64,000 nt of DNA from Planotetraspora mira (GCF_016863275.1 NZ_BOOO01000030.1:1-64000); one strand, 5' to 3'; counted from the stretch's first letter, positions 8,022 through 16,261 are shown. The notes: generated by a model from the letters alone, not told the origin. Numbers and translations are program-made.

Positions 8022-9016
8022 ATCGCGTCCGGCTTGACCGACACGCGCTCGCGCAGGCCGGGTTCCTGGACGATGCGGCGGCGGTGGACCTTTCCTTCCG
8101 AGGCGGCGACGACGAGCCGGACGGCGGCGCGGACGATGCCGTCGAGGTCCCAGTTCACGGTCGTCAGGCCGAGGAGCTCCGACATCGGATGGTCGTCGTA
8201 TCCCATCACCGCGACGTCGTCCGGCACCGACAACCCGAGCTCGGCGACGGCCTTGTAGACGCCGTAGGCGATCGAGTCGGAGAAGCAGAACACGGCGGTC
8301 GGCCGGTCGGCCCGGGTCAGGAGCCCGGCCGCGACGCCCGCCGAGTCGGCGAGGCTCTGCCCGGCCGACCTGACGTCGATGTCCAGGCCGAGGCGCTCGG
8401 CCTCCGCGATCACGTGGACGTCGGCGGGGCGGTCGGGGGTGCTCGGCCGGGTCGGGGTGAGCACCGCGACGCGGCGGTGGCCCTTGTCCCTGAGGTACTC
8501 CAGCGCCATCGTGACCCCGCGCCGGTTGTCGAAGACCACCTCTGCCGCGGTGTGCCCGTGCAGCAGGGCGTCGCCGATGGCCACGACGGGCAGGGAGTCG
8601 GCCAGATCGGCCCAGAACCTGGCCGCCGGGTCCACCGGCTGCACGATCAGCCCGTCGACCCGCTGGTCCCTGAGCTGGAGGGCGAGCGTGCGCTCCCTGG
8701 CCGGGTCGCCCGCGGCGTCGAGGATGAGCGCGTATCTGTCCTTGTCGCGCAGCGCGCGGCCGATGCCGACCGCGAGGGACTGCTGCCACAGGTCCTCCAG
8801 CGAGCCGCAGAGGAGACCGATCATCCCCGTGCGGCCGCTGGCGAGGGCCCGGGCGATCGGGTCGGCCTCGTATCCCAGCTCCGCGGCGGCCCGCCGTACC
8901 CGCTGGATGGTCTCCTCGGACACCTGCATGCCCCGCAGGGCGTAGCTCACCGCGGCGGGTGACAGGCCGGTCGCCTGCGCCACTTCGCGAATCGTCGCGC
9001 GCTTACGCTGAGCCAC
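8018..9016 (-). CDS. LacI family transcriptional repressor
   Basis: The 332-residue protein has an N-terminal helix-turn-helix (TIREVAQATGLSPAAVSYAL) and hinge, then a periplasmic-binding-protein-like effector domain ending GYDDHPMSELLGLTTVNWD. It starts at GTG 9016. Its stop overlaps the convergent lyase stop within CTAG (8018-8021). Upstream, three LacI-type palindromes lie between it and the amidohydrolase gene, so it most likely represses that operon and itself. The effector is unknown; a sugar is typical of the family but the neighbours suggest a small carboxylate or thiol compound. Confidence 0.9.
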   Translation of the reverse strand: MAQRKRATIREVAQATGLSPAAVSYALRGMQVSEETIQRVRRAAAELGYEADPIARALASGRTGMIGLLCGSLEDLWQQSLAVGIGRALRDKDRYALILDAAGDPARERTLALQLRDQRVDGLIVQPVDPAARFWADLADSLPVVAIGDALLHGHTAAEVVFDNRRGVTMALEYLRDKGHRRVAVLTPTRPSTPDRPADVHVIAEAERLGLDIDVRSAGQSLADSAGVAAGLLTRADRPTAVFCFSDSIAYGVYKAVAELGLSVPDDVAVMGYDDHPMSELLGLTTVNWDLDGIVRAAVRLVVAASEGKVHRRRIVQEPGLRERVSVKPDAI

Positions 9017-9065
9017 GCGGTAACCCTATGCCGGACAGGCGTTCACGTCTTGACACCTCACGAGG

Positions 9066-9103
9066 TGAAGCGGTTCACTGAAACGTATCAGTGAAGCGAT
9101 TCA
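9066..9103. promoter_or_regulatory. Three phased LacI-type operators
   Basis: TGAAGCGGTTCA (9066-9077), TGAAACGTATCA (9079-9090) and TGAAGCGATTCA (9092-9103) are imperfect palindromes with the central CG of LacI-family sites, repeated with an exact 13-bp period. A further palindrome, CACCTCACGAGGTG, sits at 9054-9067. The array lies 50-160 bp before both divergent starts, immediately upstream of a TTGACA at 9109-9114. Confidence 0.75.
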
Positions 9104-9108
9104 GAGCC

Positions 9109-9144
9109 TTGACACGGGTGTTCCCTTCCGATTACATGTATTAT
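9109..9144 (+). promoter_or_regulatory. Candidate promoter of the amidohydrolase operon
   Basis: TTGACA at 9109-9114 is a consensus -35. TTACAT (9132-9137) lies at 17-bp spacing, while the better -10 match TATTAT (9139-9144) is 24 bp away. The region is clearly AT-richer than average and precedes a strong AAGGAGGTGA ribosome site (9165-9174). Confidence 0.45.
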
Positions 9145-9177
9145 CAGTCGGGAATAGGGGCAACGAAGGAGGTGACG

Positions 9178-10068
9178 ATGAGCATCGACGTGCACCAGCA
9201 TCTGTGGACGCCGTCGTTCCTCGACGCCCTGCGCCGCCGGGCCGAGCCGCCGCTCCTCGACGGCTGGACGCTGATCCTGGACGGTGAGGCCCCCTACGAG
9301 GTCGACCCCGGCGCGCACGACCTGGACTCCAGGCTCAAGCTCAACGCCGATCTCGACCTCGCGCTCGTCTCGTTGTCGAGCCCTCTCGGAATCGAGCACC
9401 TGCCGCCCGCCGAGGCGTGGCCGCTGATCGACGCCTACCACTCCGGTGCCCGCGACCTGCCTGCGCCGTTCGGGGCCTGGGCCGCCGCGCCGGTCACCGA
9501 CGTCGACGCCGTACGGCTCTCGCGGACCCTCGACCAGGGGTTCCGCGGTCTCCAGTTACCCGCCACCGCCCTGGGGGACGCCGAGGGACTCTCGGTCGTG
9601 GCCCCGCTGCTCGACGTGCTGGAGGAGCGCGGTCTGCCGCTGTTCGTCCACCCCGGGCCGGCGGCCACGCCGGAAGGCCCGTCCTGGTGGGCCGCGGTCG
9701 TGCCGTACGTCCAGCAGATGCACGCCTCGTGGTACGCATTCCAGGCGTTCGGCCGGCCCAGGCACCCCCGCCTGAAGGTCTGCTTCGCCCTGCTCGCCGG
9801 TCTGGCGCCCCTTCACTCGGAGCGCCAGATCAACCGCGGCGGCTCCGGCCGGGGGCGCGTGGACGCGAACCTGTTCGTCGAGACCTCGTCCTACGGGCCG
9901 CGGGCCATCGACGCCATGGTCCGCGAACTCGGCATCGACGTCGTCGTCAACGGCTCGGATCTTCCGTACGCGGAGGCCCCGTCGCCCGAGTTCGGCGAAG
10001 CCGCCCGCCACGCCATCCGCGTGAGCAATCCCGATCGCATGTTGAAACGAAAGGAGTCGCAGTCATGA
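9178..10068 (+). CDS. Amidohydrolase family (ACMSD-like) protein
   Basis: The 296-residue TIM-barrel hydrolase starts with the metal-binding SIDVHQHLW (HxH type). It continues with GLPLFVHPGPAATPEG (barrel His) and ends with VVNGSDLPYAE, where the Asp would be catalytic. This matches the amidohydrolase_2 group of metal-dependent decarboxylases and hydrolases. The ATG at 9178 has a near-perfect AAGGAGGTGA. The last four bases overlap the next gene (ATGA), so the two proteins are translationally coupled and probably act on the same compound. Control by the divergent LacI repressor is likely. The substrate is not known. Confidence 0.8.
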   Translation: MSIDVHQHLWTPSFLDALRRRAEPPLLDGWTLILDGEAPYEVDPGAHDLDSRLKLNADLDLALVSLSSPLGIEHLPPAEAWPLIDAYHSGARDLPAPFGAWAAAPVTDVDAVRLSRTLDQGFRGLQLPATALGDAEGLSVVAPLLDVLEERGLPLFVHPGPAATPEGPSWWAAVVPYVQQMHASWYAFQAFGRPRHPRLKVCFALLAGLAPLHSERQINRGGSGRGRVDANLFVETSSYGPRAIDAMVRELGIDVVVNGSDLPYAEAPSPEFGEAARHAIRVSNPDRMLKRKESQS

Positions 10069-10604
10069 GCACCCCCACCGTCCAGGTCACCGCGAGCTGT
10101 GCTCCTTTCGAGCAGCTACCCGCCCGCGCGCTCGACCGCCGCGAGCTGTCGGAGCTGGTCAACGAGCTGGCCGAGCAGCCCGAGCTGTGGAAGGAGCAGC
10201 TCAACTTCGAGGGCGCCGAGGACGGCGGCCGCCACTACGCGTCGCTCTACCGGGACTCCTATGTGGACGTGTGGCTGCTGTGCTGGCGCCCGGAGGACGA
10301 CACGGGCTGGCACGACCACGACATCTCCTCGGGAGCCGTGCGCGTGGTGACCGGCGAGCTCAAGGAGTGCAACCCCCGAATCGGCGGCGAGCACCTGGAG
10401 ACGGCCGTCACCGAGGGTGAGTCGTTCACGTTCGGCCCCGACCACATCCACCGCCTGACCGGTGCGGAGCACGGGAGCGTGTCGATCCACGCCTACTCCC
10501 CGCCCCTGTGGCGCCTCGGGCAGTACTCCATCAACCCGGACGGGATGATGCGCCGTCTGTCCGTCAGCTACGCCGACGAACTCCGCCCCCTAGACCCCGC
10601 CTAA
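10065..10604 (+). CDS. Cysteine dioxygenase-like cupin
   Basis: The 179-residue cupin carries the iron-site histidines in WHDHD (His83, His85) and in FGPDHIHRL, with WLLCWRPEDDTGWHDHD typical of bacterial cysteine dioxygenase type I. Such enzymes oxidise a thiol (cysteine to cysteine sulfinate, or mercapto-acids) with O2 and ferrous iron. ATG at 10065 overlaps the amidohydrolase stop. The AAAGGAGTC ribosome site lies inside that gene. Pairing with an amidohydrolase under a LacI repressor suggests a small catabolic step on an amino-acid- or thiol-derived compound; this is inference. The family assignment is good. Confidence 0.82.
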   Translation: MSTPTVQVTASCAPFEQLPARALDRRELSELVNELAEQPELWKEQLNFEGAEDGGRHYASLYRDSYVDVWLLCWRPEDDTGWHDHDISSGAVRVVTGELKECNPRIGGEHLETAVTEGESFTFGPDHIHRLTGAEHGSVSIHAYSPPLWRLGQYSINPDGMMRRLSVSYADELRPLDPA

Positions 10605-10617
10605 CCCCTCCCTCAGT

Positions 10618-11105
10618 TTGGCCGTGATCATGCGCACCTTCGGAAATGTGCCCCGTGAGCTGCTCAGACATCTCTCGTGATCATGCACACCTTCGGGGAA
10701 ACCACCGCTGAGCTGGACACACATGGGCCGTGATCATGCACAGGTTCTGGAAATGCCGCATTGACCTGCCGATACGCATTTCGTGATCATGCACGGATTC
10801 GGGTCGATGCATGTTGACCTGCGAAAACGCGCAGCGTGATCATGCACGATCCGCACGACACTCGAGGGCTCGTCCGTGCATGATCACGACCGACATATGG
10901 CCGGCTCAGCGGCGGCTTCTCCGAAGGTGTGCATGATCACGAGATGTATAAGGGCACGCCAACGGCCATACGTACGAATGCGTGCATGATCACGACTGGC
11001 GTACGGCCAGCTCAGGGGCGGTTTCCCCGAAGGTGCGCATGATCACGCGAGATGTCTGAGCAGCTCACGGGGCACATTTCCGAAGGTGTGCATGATCACG
11101 GCCAA
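10618..11105. repeat. Inverted 53-bp-period array, 5 forward + 5 reverse units
   Basis: Forward cores GTGATCATGC start at 10624, 10677, 10730, 10783 and 10836. Reverse cores GCATGATCAC end at 10887, 10940, 10993, 11046 and 11099. Every step is exactly 53 bp and the whole is symmetric about 10861.5. The outermost units (10624-10676 and 11047-11099) are reverse complements at 51 of 53 bases, and the match continues six bases into the flanks. The second pair matches over about 40 bases, the inner pairs only at the core. The array fills the convergent gap between the cysteine-dioxygenase-like and fhuF-like genes. No reading frame here looks coding (53 is not a multiple of 3). Confidence 0.95.
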
Positions 11106-11122
11106 GCACGAGGGGTGAAGGG

Positions 11123-11833
11123 TTAGGGGAGGATGCAGCAGGTGGTGCAGGGGTCTTCGGGGCGGATGGTCACCCAGAGGCAGCAGGTGCGGCGGCGGTA
11201 GCCGTCCTCATGGGGGACCATCAGGCCGTCCACCGGGGGGCCGATCTCCGCGAGGAGTGCCGCCGCCTGGCCGTAGGGGCCGAGTTCGAGCAGCGGGCCG
11301 ACGAACGCCTCCGCGGTCGACCCCCACAGGGTGCGCTCCCCCACCCTGGCCAGCGCGCCGAGGGCCCGGATGACCGGCCGCTGCCCGTCGAGCAGCGCCT
11401 CCCTGATCGCCGCGCCCAGGCTGTCCACGACCGTCGTGCCGGGGGCGCCCGCCATCGGGTCGCCGGGAAGGACGGCTACGGTCACCTTCTCGGCCGCGAT
11501 GGTCACCCCCGCCTCGGACGACCGTACGAGGGTGTCCTCGAGCCGCATCAACGGCACGCGCCGCCCGAGCCCCCAGCCGAGAGCCATCGGCAACGTGTGC
11601 CAGTAGCCGTAGGTCTTCCACAGCAGCGCCGCGGCCACGTGGCGGGGGGCGTCCCACCGGTCCGCCGTCTCCCTCACCAGGCCGGCCAGCTCCCCGTACG
11701 GCTCCCGCACCAACTCTGAGGCACGGATCCATTCACGGGAGTATTCGGTGACGAGCCCGGGAAGCACGCCGATGGTGCCGTCTCTTTCCTCCGCGAGGCT
11801 TTCGAGACTCTCGGTGAGAGCTCCAAGGGGCAC
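11123..11833 (-). CDS. FhuF-like 2Fe-2S siderophore-iron reductase
   Basis: The 236-residue protein ends RRTCCLWVTIRPEDPCTTCC: Cys217, Cys218, Cys229 and Cys232, the CC-x10-C-x2-C pattern that binds the 2Fe-2S cluster in FhuF. The preceding region is the usual poorly conserved ferric iron reductase domain. The role is to reduce and release iron from imported ferric siderophores in the cytoplasm. The GTG start at 11833 has GGAG 5-6 nt upstream. A DmdR/IdeR iron box precedes it, so expression should rise on iron limitation. No siderophore genes are adjacent. Confidence 0.85.
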   Translation of the reverse strand: MPLGALTESLESLAEERDGTIGVLPGLVTEYSREWIRASELVREPYGELAGLVRETADRWDAPRHVAAALLWKTYGYWHTLPMALGWGLGRRVPLMRLEDTLVRSSEAGVTIAAEKVTVAVLPGDPMAGAPGTTVVDSLGAAIREALLDGQRPVIRALGALARVGERTLWGSTAEAFVGPLLELGPYGQAAALLAEIGPPVDGLMVPHEDGYRRRTCCLWVTIRPEDPCTTCCILP

Positions 11834-11848
11834 GGCTTCTCCGCTCGC

Positions 11849-11867
11849 TTAGGCAAGGCTTACCTAA
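11849..11867 (-). promoter_or_regulatory. Iron box (DmdR/IdeR-type operator)
   Basis: TTAGGCAAGGCTTACCTAA is a 19-bp imperfect palindrome agreeing with the TTAGGTTAGGCTAACCTAA iron-box consensus at 16 positions. It lies 16 bp before the fhuF-like start codon, where bound repressor would block transcription. Confidence 0.85.
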
Positions 11868-11902
11868 AGCTTAGACGCTCGTGTCACCTCGCCGGCGACC
11901 GG

Positions 11903-13144
11903 TCAGTCCGTTCCCGACGGGCTGCCGGACGATGGTGTGACCGTCCCCGGCCCCGCCGTCCCGACAGCCGCCACGGCCGCGAGGTCCCTTGGTGCCGGAC
12001 GGCCGGCGAGCGCGCCGAACCCGAGTTGGATGACGCAGACGCCGAGGCCCGCGAGCAGAGGCGCGGTCCAGTCACCGGTGGCCTGGTGAATCAGGCCGAA
12101 GGCCACAGGACCGAGCGCGGCGAGCGTGTAGCCGCTCGATTGGGCGACGGCCGACAGCGCGGTCACCGACGCCGGATCGGGCGCCCGCAGAGTGATGATC
12201 AGCAGGGCCAGGGCGATCGAGGCGCCCTGCCCGAGGCCCAGGACGATCATCCAGAGCCACGGCAGCGTCGCAGGGGCGAGCAGGACGCCGACGTATCCGA
12301 CCATGGTGAGGACGGCGGCCACGGTCACATGAGGCACCTGGGAACGCGCCCTGCCCGCGTGCACGGGCATGGTGAGGGTCGCGGCGATCTGCGCCAGGTT
12401 CGTGAGGCCGAGCATGTACCCGGCCTCATCGGCGGAGAGCCCCGCGTCCTGGAAGATCGTCGGAAGCCAGGCGAGCATGACGTAGAAGGTCAGCGACTGC
12501 AGCCCCATGAAGGACATGACCACCCACGTGGTCCTGCTCCTCAGCAGAGCGCGGTATCGCCCACGGCCCGCGCTCCGGACGCCACCAGCGGGACGCCGGA
12601 ACGCCTGCGGCGCCCACAGGAGCGCGGCCGCCAGCGCGAGCACGGCGACCGAGCCCGCGGCCGTGCGCCAGCCGTGCTCCCTGGCCAGCGGCACCATGAC
12701 GGACGACGTCACCGCCGCTCCCGCCACCAGGCACGAGACGTAGACGCCGGTGAAGAGCCCCACCCGGGAGGGGAAGTGCTGCTTGACCAGGCCGGGCATG
12801 GCCACATTCATGATCGCGATGGCCGTGCCGGCCAGGGCGGCGCCGACGTACAGGGTGACGAGGCCTCCCGCGCTCCGCACGATGACGCCCGTGGCCAGGA
12901 TGAGCAGGCCGACGAGCAGCGTGCGGTCGAGGCCGAGCCTGGTGGACAGGGCGGGGGCCAGCGGGCCCAGCAGCCCGAGACAGAGCACCATCACCGTGGT
13001 GATCGCCCCGCCCTCGGCCGGGGTGAGGGCGAGATCCCCCATGATGTCGTTCAGGAGCGGGGAGACGCCTGCGAGCGCGGGCCGGAGGTTCCATGCCGCC
13101 AGGACGAACCCAACGACGAGCAACACCCGACCACGATTACCCAT
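11903..13144 (-). CDS. MFS transporter, CynX/NimT-like
   Basis: The 413-residue protein has twelve predicted membrane helices and no large soluble domain. NLRPALAGVSPLLNDI near the N-terminus is characteristic of the CynX/NimT (cyanate/nitroimidazole transporter-like) MFS group. It probably exports or imports a small organic anion; the substrate is not deducible. I prefer ATG at 13144; a TTG two codons upstream is possible and neither has a strong ribosome site. The Gly/Ser/Thr-rich C-terminal tail is cytoplasmic. Its upstream region is occupied by a 53-bp-period repeat array. Confidence 0.8.
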   Translation of the reverse strand: MGNRGRVLLVVGFVLAAWNLRPALAGVSPLLNDIMGDLALTPAEGGAITTVMVLCLGLLGPLAPALSTRLGLDRTLLVGLLILATGVIVRSAGGLVTLYVGAALAGTAIAIMNVAMPGLVKQHFPSRVGLFTGVYVSCLVAGAAVTSSVMVPLAREHGWRTAAGSVAVLALAAALLWAPQAFRRPAGGVRSAGRGRYRALLRSRTTWVVMSFMGLQSLTFYVMLAWLPTIFQDAGLSADEAGYMLGLTNLAQIAATLTMPVHAGRARSQVPHVTVAAVLTMVGYVGVLLAPATLPWLWMIVLGLGQGASIALALLIITLRAPDPASVTALSAVAQSSGYTLAALGPVAFGLIHQATGDWTAPLLAGLGVCVIQLGFGALAGRPAPRDLAAVAAVGTAGPGTVTPSSGSPSGTD

Positions 13145-13202
13145 GGTCAACCATAAACACCATCAATACCCTAAAGCCCCCCAACCACCCCACCCCTCCC
13201 CC

Positions 13203-13372
13203 GTGATCATGCACAGGTTCGGTGACACTCAGCCCCACCTGCGCAAACTTCGCCCGTGATCATGCACAGGTTCGGGAACACTTCGTCCCACCTGCACAAA
13301 CTCCCGCCATGATCATGCGCAGGTTCGCGCACACCCGCCCTGACATGCGCGAACCCGTGCCGTGATCATGCA
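13203..13372. repeat. 53-bp-period array, 4 forward cores
   Basis: Cores start at 13203, 13256, 13309 (ATGATCATGCGC variant) and 13362, exactly 53 bp apart. Units 1-3 read GTGATCATGCACAGGTTCG-like and carry a second block, CCACCTGC or GACATGC, about 15 nt later. The last core is bare (GTGATCATGCA) and ends one base before the stop codon of the aldehyde dehydrogenase gene at 13374. Confidence 0.93.
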
Positions 13373-13373
13373 T

Positions 13374-14834
13374 TCAGAAGGGGTACCTGGCGATGTCCCC
13401 CTGCATCGTGACCCACTGCGTGTGCGTGAAGGCGTCCATGTTGGCCCTGCCTCCGCCAAAGCGGGACCCGGTTCCCGACGCACCCAGCCCACCGAAGGGG
13501 GCGACGGCCTCGTCGTCCACCGTCTGGTCGTTGATGTGCACGATGCCCGTGGGGATGAGGTCGGCGAGAGCCAGGCCCTTCATGACGTCCCGCGTCAGGA
13601 TGCCGAGCGACAGGCCGTACTCGCTGTCTCCGGCCAGCGCCGCCGCCTCCTCGATCGTGGAGAACGGCATGACCGGCGCGACCGGCCCGAAGACCTCGTT
13701 CGCGTACGCGGGCGCCTCGGTCGTCAGGTCGGCGAGGACCGTGGGCCGATAGAACAGCCCCTCGTACGTGCCGCCTGCCGCGAGCCGCGCACCGACGTCC
13801 ACGCTGCCGGTGACCAGGGCGTGGACCTTGTCGCGCTGCCGCGCGTCGATCAGGGGGCCCAGGGCGACCTGCCCGGTGGCCGGATCGCCGACCGGCATGT
13901 GGTCGGCCTTGGCCGCCAGCCGTGCCACGTATTCCTCCTGGAGGGAGGAGTGCACGAGATGCCGGCCGGCGGTCATGCAGATCTGGCCCTGGTGGAAGAA
14001 CGAGCCCCACGCCCCGGCCGAGACGGCGAGGTCGAGGTCCGCGTCGTCGAGGACGATCAGCGCGGAGTTGCCGCCCAGTTCCAGGTGCGCCCTCTTCAGC
14101 AGGCGGCCGCACATCTCCCCGACCCTTCGGCCCGCAGCCGTGGACCCGGTGAAGGAGATGACCGGGATGTGCGGATCGCCCACGAGGGCCTCTCCGACGT
14201 CGGGGCCGCCGGGAAGCACGTGGAGCACGCCCGGAGGCAGCCCCGCCTCCTCGAAGACGCGGGCGATCGACACGCCTCCGCCCACCGCCGTACGGGGGTC
14301 CGGCTTGAGGACGACCGCGTTGCCGAGGGCGAGGGCGGGCGCGACCGATCGGATGCCGAGGATGAGCGGGACGTTGAACGGCGCGATCACACCGACCACG
14401 CCGACGGGCACGCGGCGGGCCAGACTGAGTCGCGGCCTCCCCGTCGGAAGGATCTCCCCCGGAGGCTGGGACGCCAGGGCGGCCGCCTCGTAGCACTCCG
14501 AGGCGGCGACGGCGGTCTCGAACGCGGCCTTGCCGGGAATCGAACCGGTCTCGCGGATGATCCAGCCCTGGATCTCCTCCGCGTGCTCCTCGAACAGCCG
14601 GCCCGCCCTGCGCAGGACGGCGGCCCGCTCCTCGAACGTGGCGGCGCCCCATCCACGCTGGGCCGCGTTCGCCTGTACGGCGGCGGCCGCGACGTCGTCG
14701 GGATCCGCGACGCCCACGCGGCCGATCTCGTTTCCGGTCGCCGGCTCCATGACGGGAGAGTCACCGGCCCTCGACGTCACCCATTCACCGCCGAAGATCG
14801 ATCCTGCCCAGATCTTCGTGTCCATTAATGTCAT
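13374..14834 (-). CDS. Aldehyde dehydrogenase, benzaldehyde-type
   Basis: The 486-residue NAD(P)-dependent aldehyde dehydrogenase has general-base Glu252 in LELGGNS and nucleophile Cys286 in HQGQICMTAGR. The family GSTAAGRRVGE nucleotide-binding stretch is present. Overall sequence and the HQGQICM context resemble the benzaldehyde/vanillin dehydrogenase branch. The start ATG at 14834 has TAGGAGG 7 nt upstream. It lies directly downstream of a decayed benzoylformate decarboxylase gene, and the divergent regulator is IclR-type. Together they look like the remains of a mandelate/benzoylformate pathway (benzoylformate to benzaldehyde to benzoate). The exact aldehyde is inferred from context. Confidence 0.82.
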   Translation of the reverse strand: MTLMDTKIWAGSIFGGEWVTSRAGDSPVMEPATGNEIGRVGVADPDDVAAAAVQANAAQRGWGAATFEERAAVLRRAGRLFEEHAEEIQGWIIRETGSIPGKAAFETAVAASECYEAAALASQPPGEILPTGRPRLSLARRVPVGVVGVIAPFNVPLILGIRSVAPALALGNAVVLKPDPRTAVGGGVSIARVFEEAGLPPGVLHVLPGGPDVGEALVGDPHIPVISFTGSTAAGRRVGEMCGRLLKRAHLELGGNSALIVLDDADLDLAVSAGAWGSFFHQGQICMTAGRHLVHSSLQEEYVARLAAKADHMPVGDPATGQVALGPLIDARQRDKVHALVTGSVDVGARLAAGGTYEGLFYRPTVLADLTTEAPAYANEVFGPVAPVMPFSTIEEAAALAGDSEYGLSLGILTRDVMKGLALADLIPTGIVHINDQTVDDEAVAPFGGLGASGTGSRFGGGRANMDAFTHTQWVTMQGDIARYPF

Positions 14835-14845
14835 GAAAAATCCTC

Positions 14846-15287
14846 CTAAGGGGGAAACTCGGAGTCGGGAACGACCGCGACATCCAGGAGAATCGGCTCC
14901 TCGCGGGAACCGCCGACGGCACGATCTCGTCGAGAGCGGTCACCAGATCGTCGTAAGACTCGAGGCGTACGGCCGGACAGCCGAACGAGCGCGCCATGTC
15001 CGACAGGCTGACCTCGGTGAACGGCGGCCAGGGCACCCGGCCTCGCTTGTTCTTCTCCGCCAGCCGGTCCATGACGGCGTAACGGCCGTTCGCCGGCACT
15101 ACGAAGATCGCCCCGACCCGGTAGTGCGCCTCGCTCCACAGCGCCTGGATCCCGTAGATCGCCGAGCCGTCCCCCACGACGCCACGACCGGCCGGTCCGG
15201 TACGACCGAGGACGACCCGCACGCGACGGGGAAGGCCAGAGGGGCGCCCACCAGAACACACATGCGTAAGGAGCGGTTCATCGACAC
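14846..15287 (-). pseudogene. Benzoylformate decarboxylase-like TPP enzyme, remnant
   Basis: Only the C-terminal third of a ThDP-dependent decarboxylase survives, spread over three frames. GAPLAFPVACG...PDRPVVA (frame from 15287) jumps to VVGDGSAIYGIQALW...SFGCPAVRLESYDDL, then jumps again to GSREEPILLDVAVVPDSEFPP before the stop near 14846. VVGDGSA with the following helix is the ThDP/Mg motif. The first roughly 350 residues of a normal 530-residue enzyme are missing, and the IclR promoter region begins where they should be. Two frameshifts plus truncation argue for a dead gene; a sequencing error could explain the frameshifts but not the missing N-terminus. Confidence 0.75.
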
Positions 15288-15295
15288 TCCATTTT

Positions 15296-15310
15296 GTTCG
15301 CTCAGCGAAC
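15296..15310. promoter_or_regulatory. Perfect inverted repeat, candidate IclR operator
   Basis: GTTCGCT-C-AGCGAAC is a perfect 7-1-7 palindrome in the divergent region between the TPP-enzyme remnant and the IclR gene. A related half site, GCGTTCGCTGTGAGAAC, lies near 15390-15410, and GTACG-GAA-CGTAC is just beside it. Confidence 0.6.
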
Positions 15311-15475
15311 GACAGTTCTTGTACGGAACGTACTGTGGAAGCTACGCCCGCCTCTAAAGCGCGTCAATGAAGAAATGGATCATTCTTCCGGAATGGCGTT
15401 CGCTGTGAGAACATCGGTTCTGAATGCGAACAATCACGAGACGCTAGAGTTCCTGGTCGGGAGGTGGGGCGGCCC

Positions 15476-16261
15476 ATGGCCGAGGAGTACGTCCAGTCGC
15501 TTGCTCGGGGCCTGGCGGTGATTCGGGCGTTCGACGCGACCAGCCCGGAACTCACGCTCAGCGACGTCGCGCGCAAGACCGATCTGACAAGAGCCGCCGC
15601 GCGGCGTTTCCTGCTCACTCTGGTCGGGCTGGGCTACGTGCGGACCGACGGACGACTCTTCTCGCTGTCACCGCGCATCCTCGAGCTCGGCTACGCCTAC
15701 CTCTCGAGTCTTTCGCTCCCCGAGGTCGCCCTCCCACACCTGGAGCGGCTCGTCGCCGAGGTACACGAGTCGGCGTCCGTCTCGGTGCTCGACGACGGTG
15801 ACGTCGTCTACGTCGCCCGCGTTCCCACCGCGAGGATCATGCGGGTGACGATCGCCATCGGCACCCGCTTCCCCGCCTACTGCACCTCGATGGGCCGCGT
15901 GCTCCTGGCGTGGCTCTCCCCCGACGAACTCGACGCGTCTCTCGAACGCTCCCCGCTGGAACGCCTCACCCCGCGGACGACGACCTCGCCGGCGGCCCTG
16001 CGGGCGGAGCTCGACCGGGTCAGGGCGCAGGGCTGGGCGATGGTGGACCAGGAACTCGAGGAGGGCCTGCGCTCGATCGCGGCGCCGATCAGGGATCGCA
16101 GCGGGCGCGTGGTCGCGGCGGTGAACGTGTCCTCCCATGCCAGCCGCACGACACTCGAGGCGGTCCGCAGGGACCTGCTCCCGCCGCTTCTCGCCACCGC
16201 CGCCCGCGTCGAGGCCGATCTGCACGCCACCGGCTCGACCGACTCCGCGGCACGGCGCTGA
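15476..16261 (+). CDS. IclR family transcriptional regulator (PcaR-like)
   Basis: The 261-residue protein has an N-terminal winged helix (YVQSLARGLAVIRAFD, then LSDVARKTDLTRAAARRFLLTL) and a C-terminal effector domain with YCTSMGRVLLAWL and QGWAMVDQELEEGLRSIAAPI. This is the PcaR/PobR branch that controls aromatic acid catabolism. I chose ATG at 15476, matching family N-termini; a GTG at 15464 sits on the GGGAGG. It diverges from the benzaldehyde dehydrogenase/decarboxylase remnant and probably once regulated it. If the pathway is broken, the regulator may now control genes elsewhere. Confidence 0.87.
   Translation: MAEEYVQSLARGLAVIRAFDATSPELTLSDVARKTDLTRAAARRFLLTLVGLGYVRTDGRLFSLSPRILELGYAYLSSLSLPEVALPHLERLVAEVHESASVSVLDDGDVVYVARVPTARIMRVTIAIGTRFPAYCTSMGRVLLAWLSPDELDASLERSPLERLTPRTTTSPAALRAELDRVRAQGWAMVDQELEEGLRSIAAPIRDRSGRVVAAVNVSSHASRTTLEAVRRDLLPPLLATAARVEADLHATGSTDSAARR

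Noticed and set aside
10618-11105. CRISPR array
   Set aside because: The regular repeat-variable layout resembles one, but the conserved core is only about 12-19 bp, the variable parts share motifs and duplicate each other, blocks face each other, and no cas gene is present in the window.
15464-15475. GTG start of the IclR gene four codons upstream
   Set aside because: It lies on the purine-rich ribosome site and family proteins begin at the MAEEYVQS-like position; kept only as an alternative.
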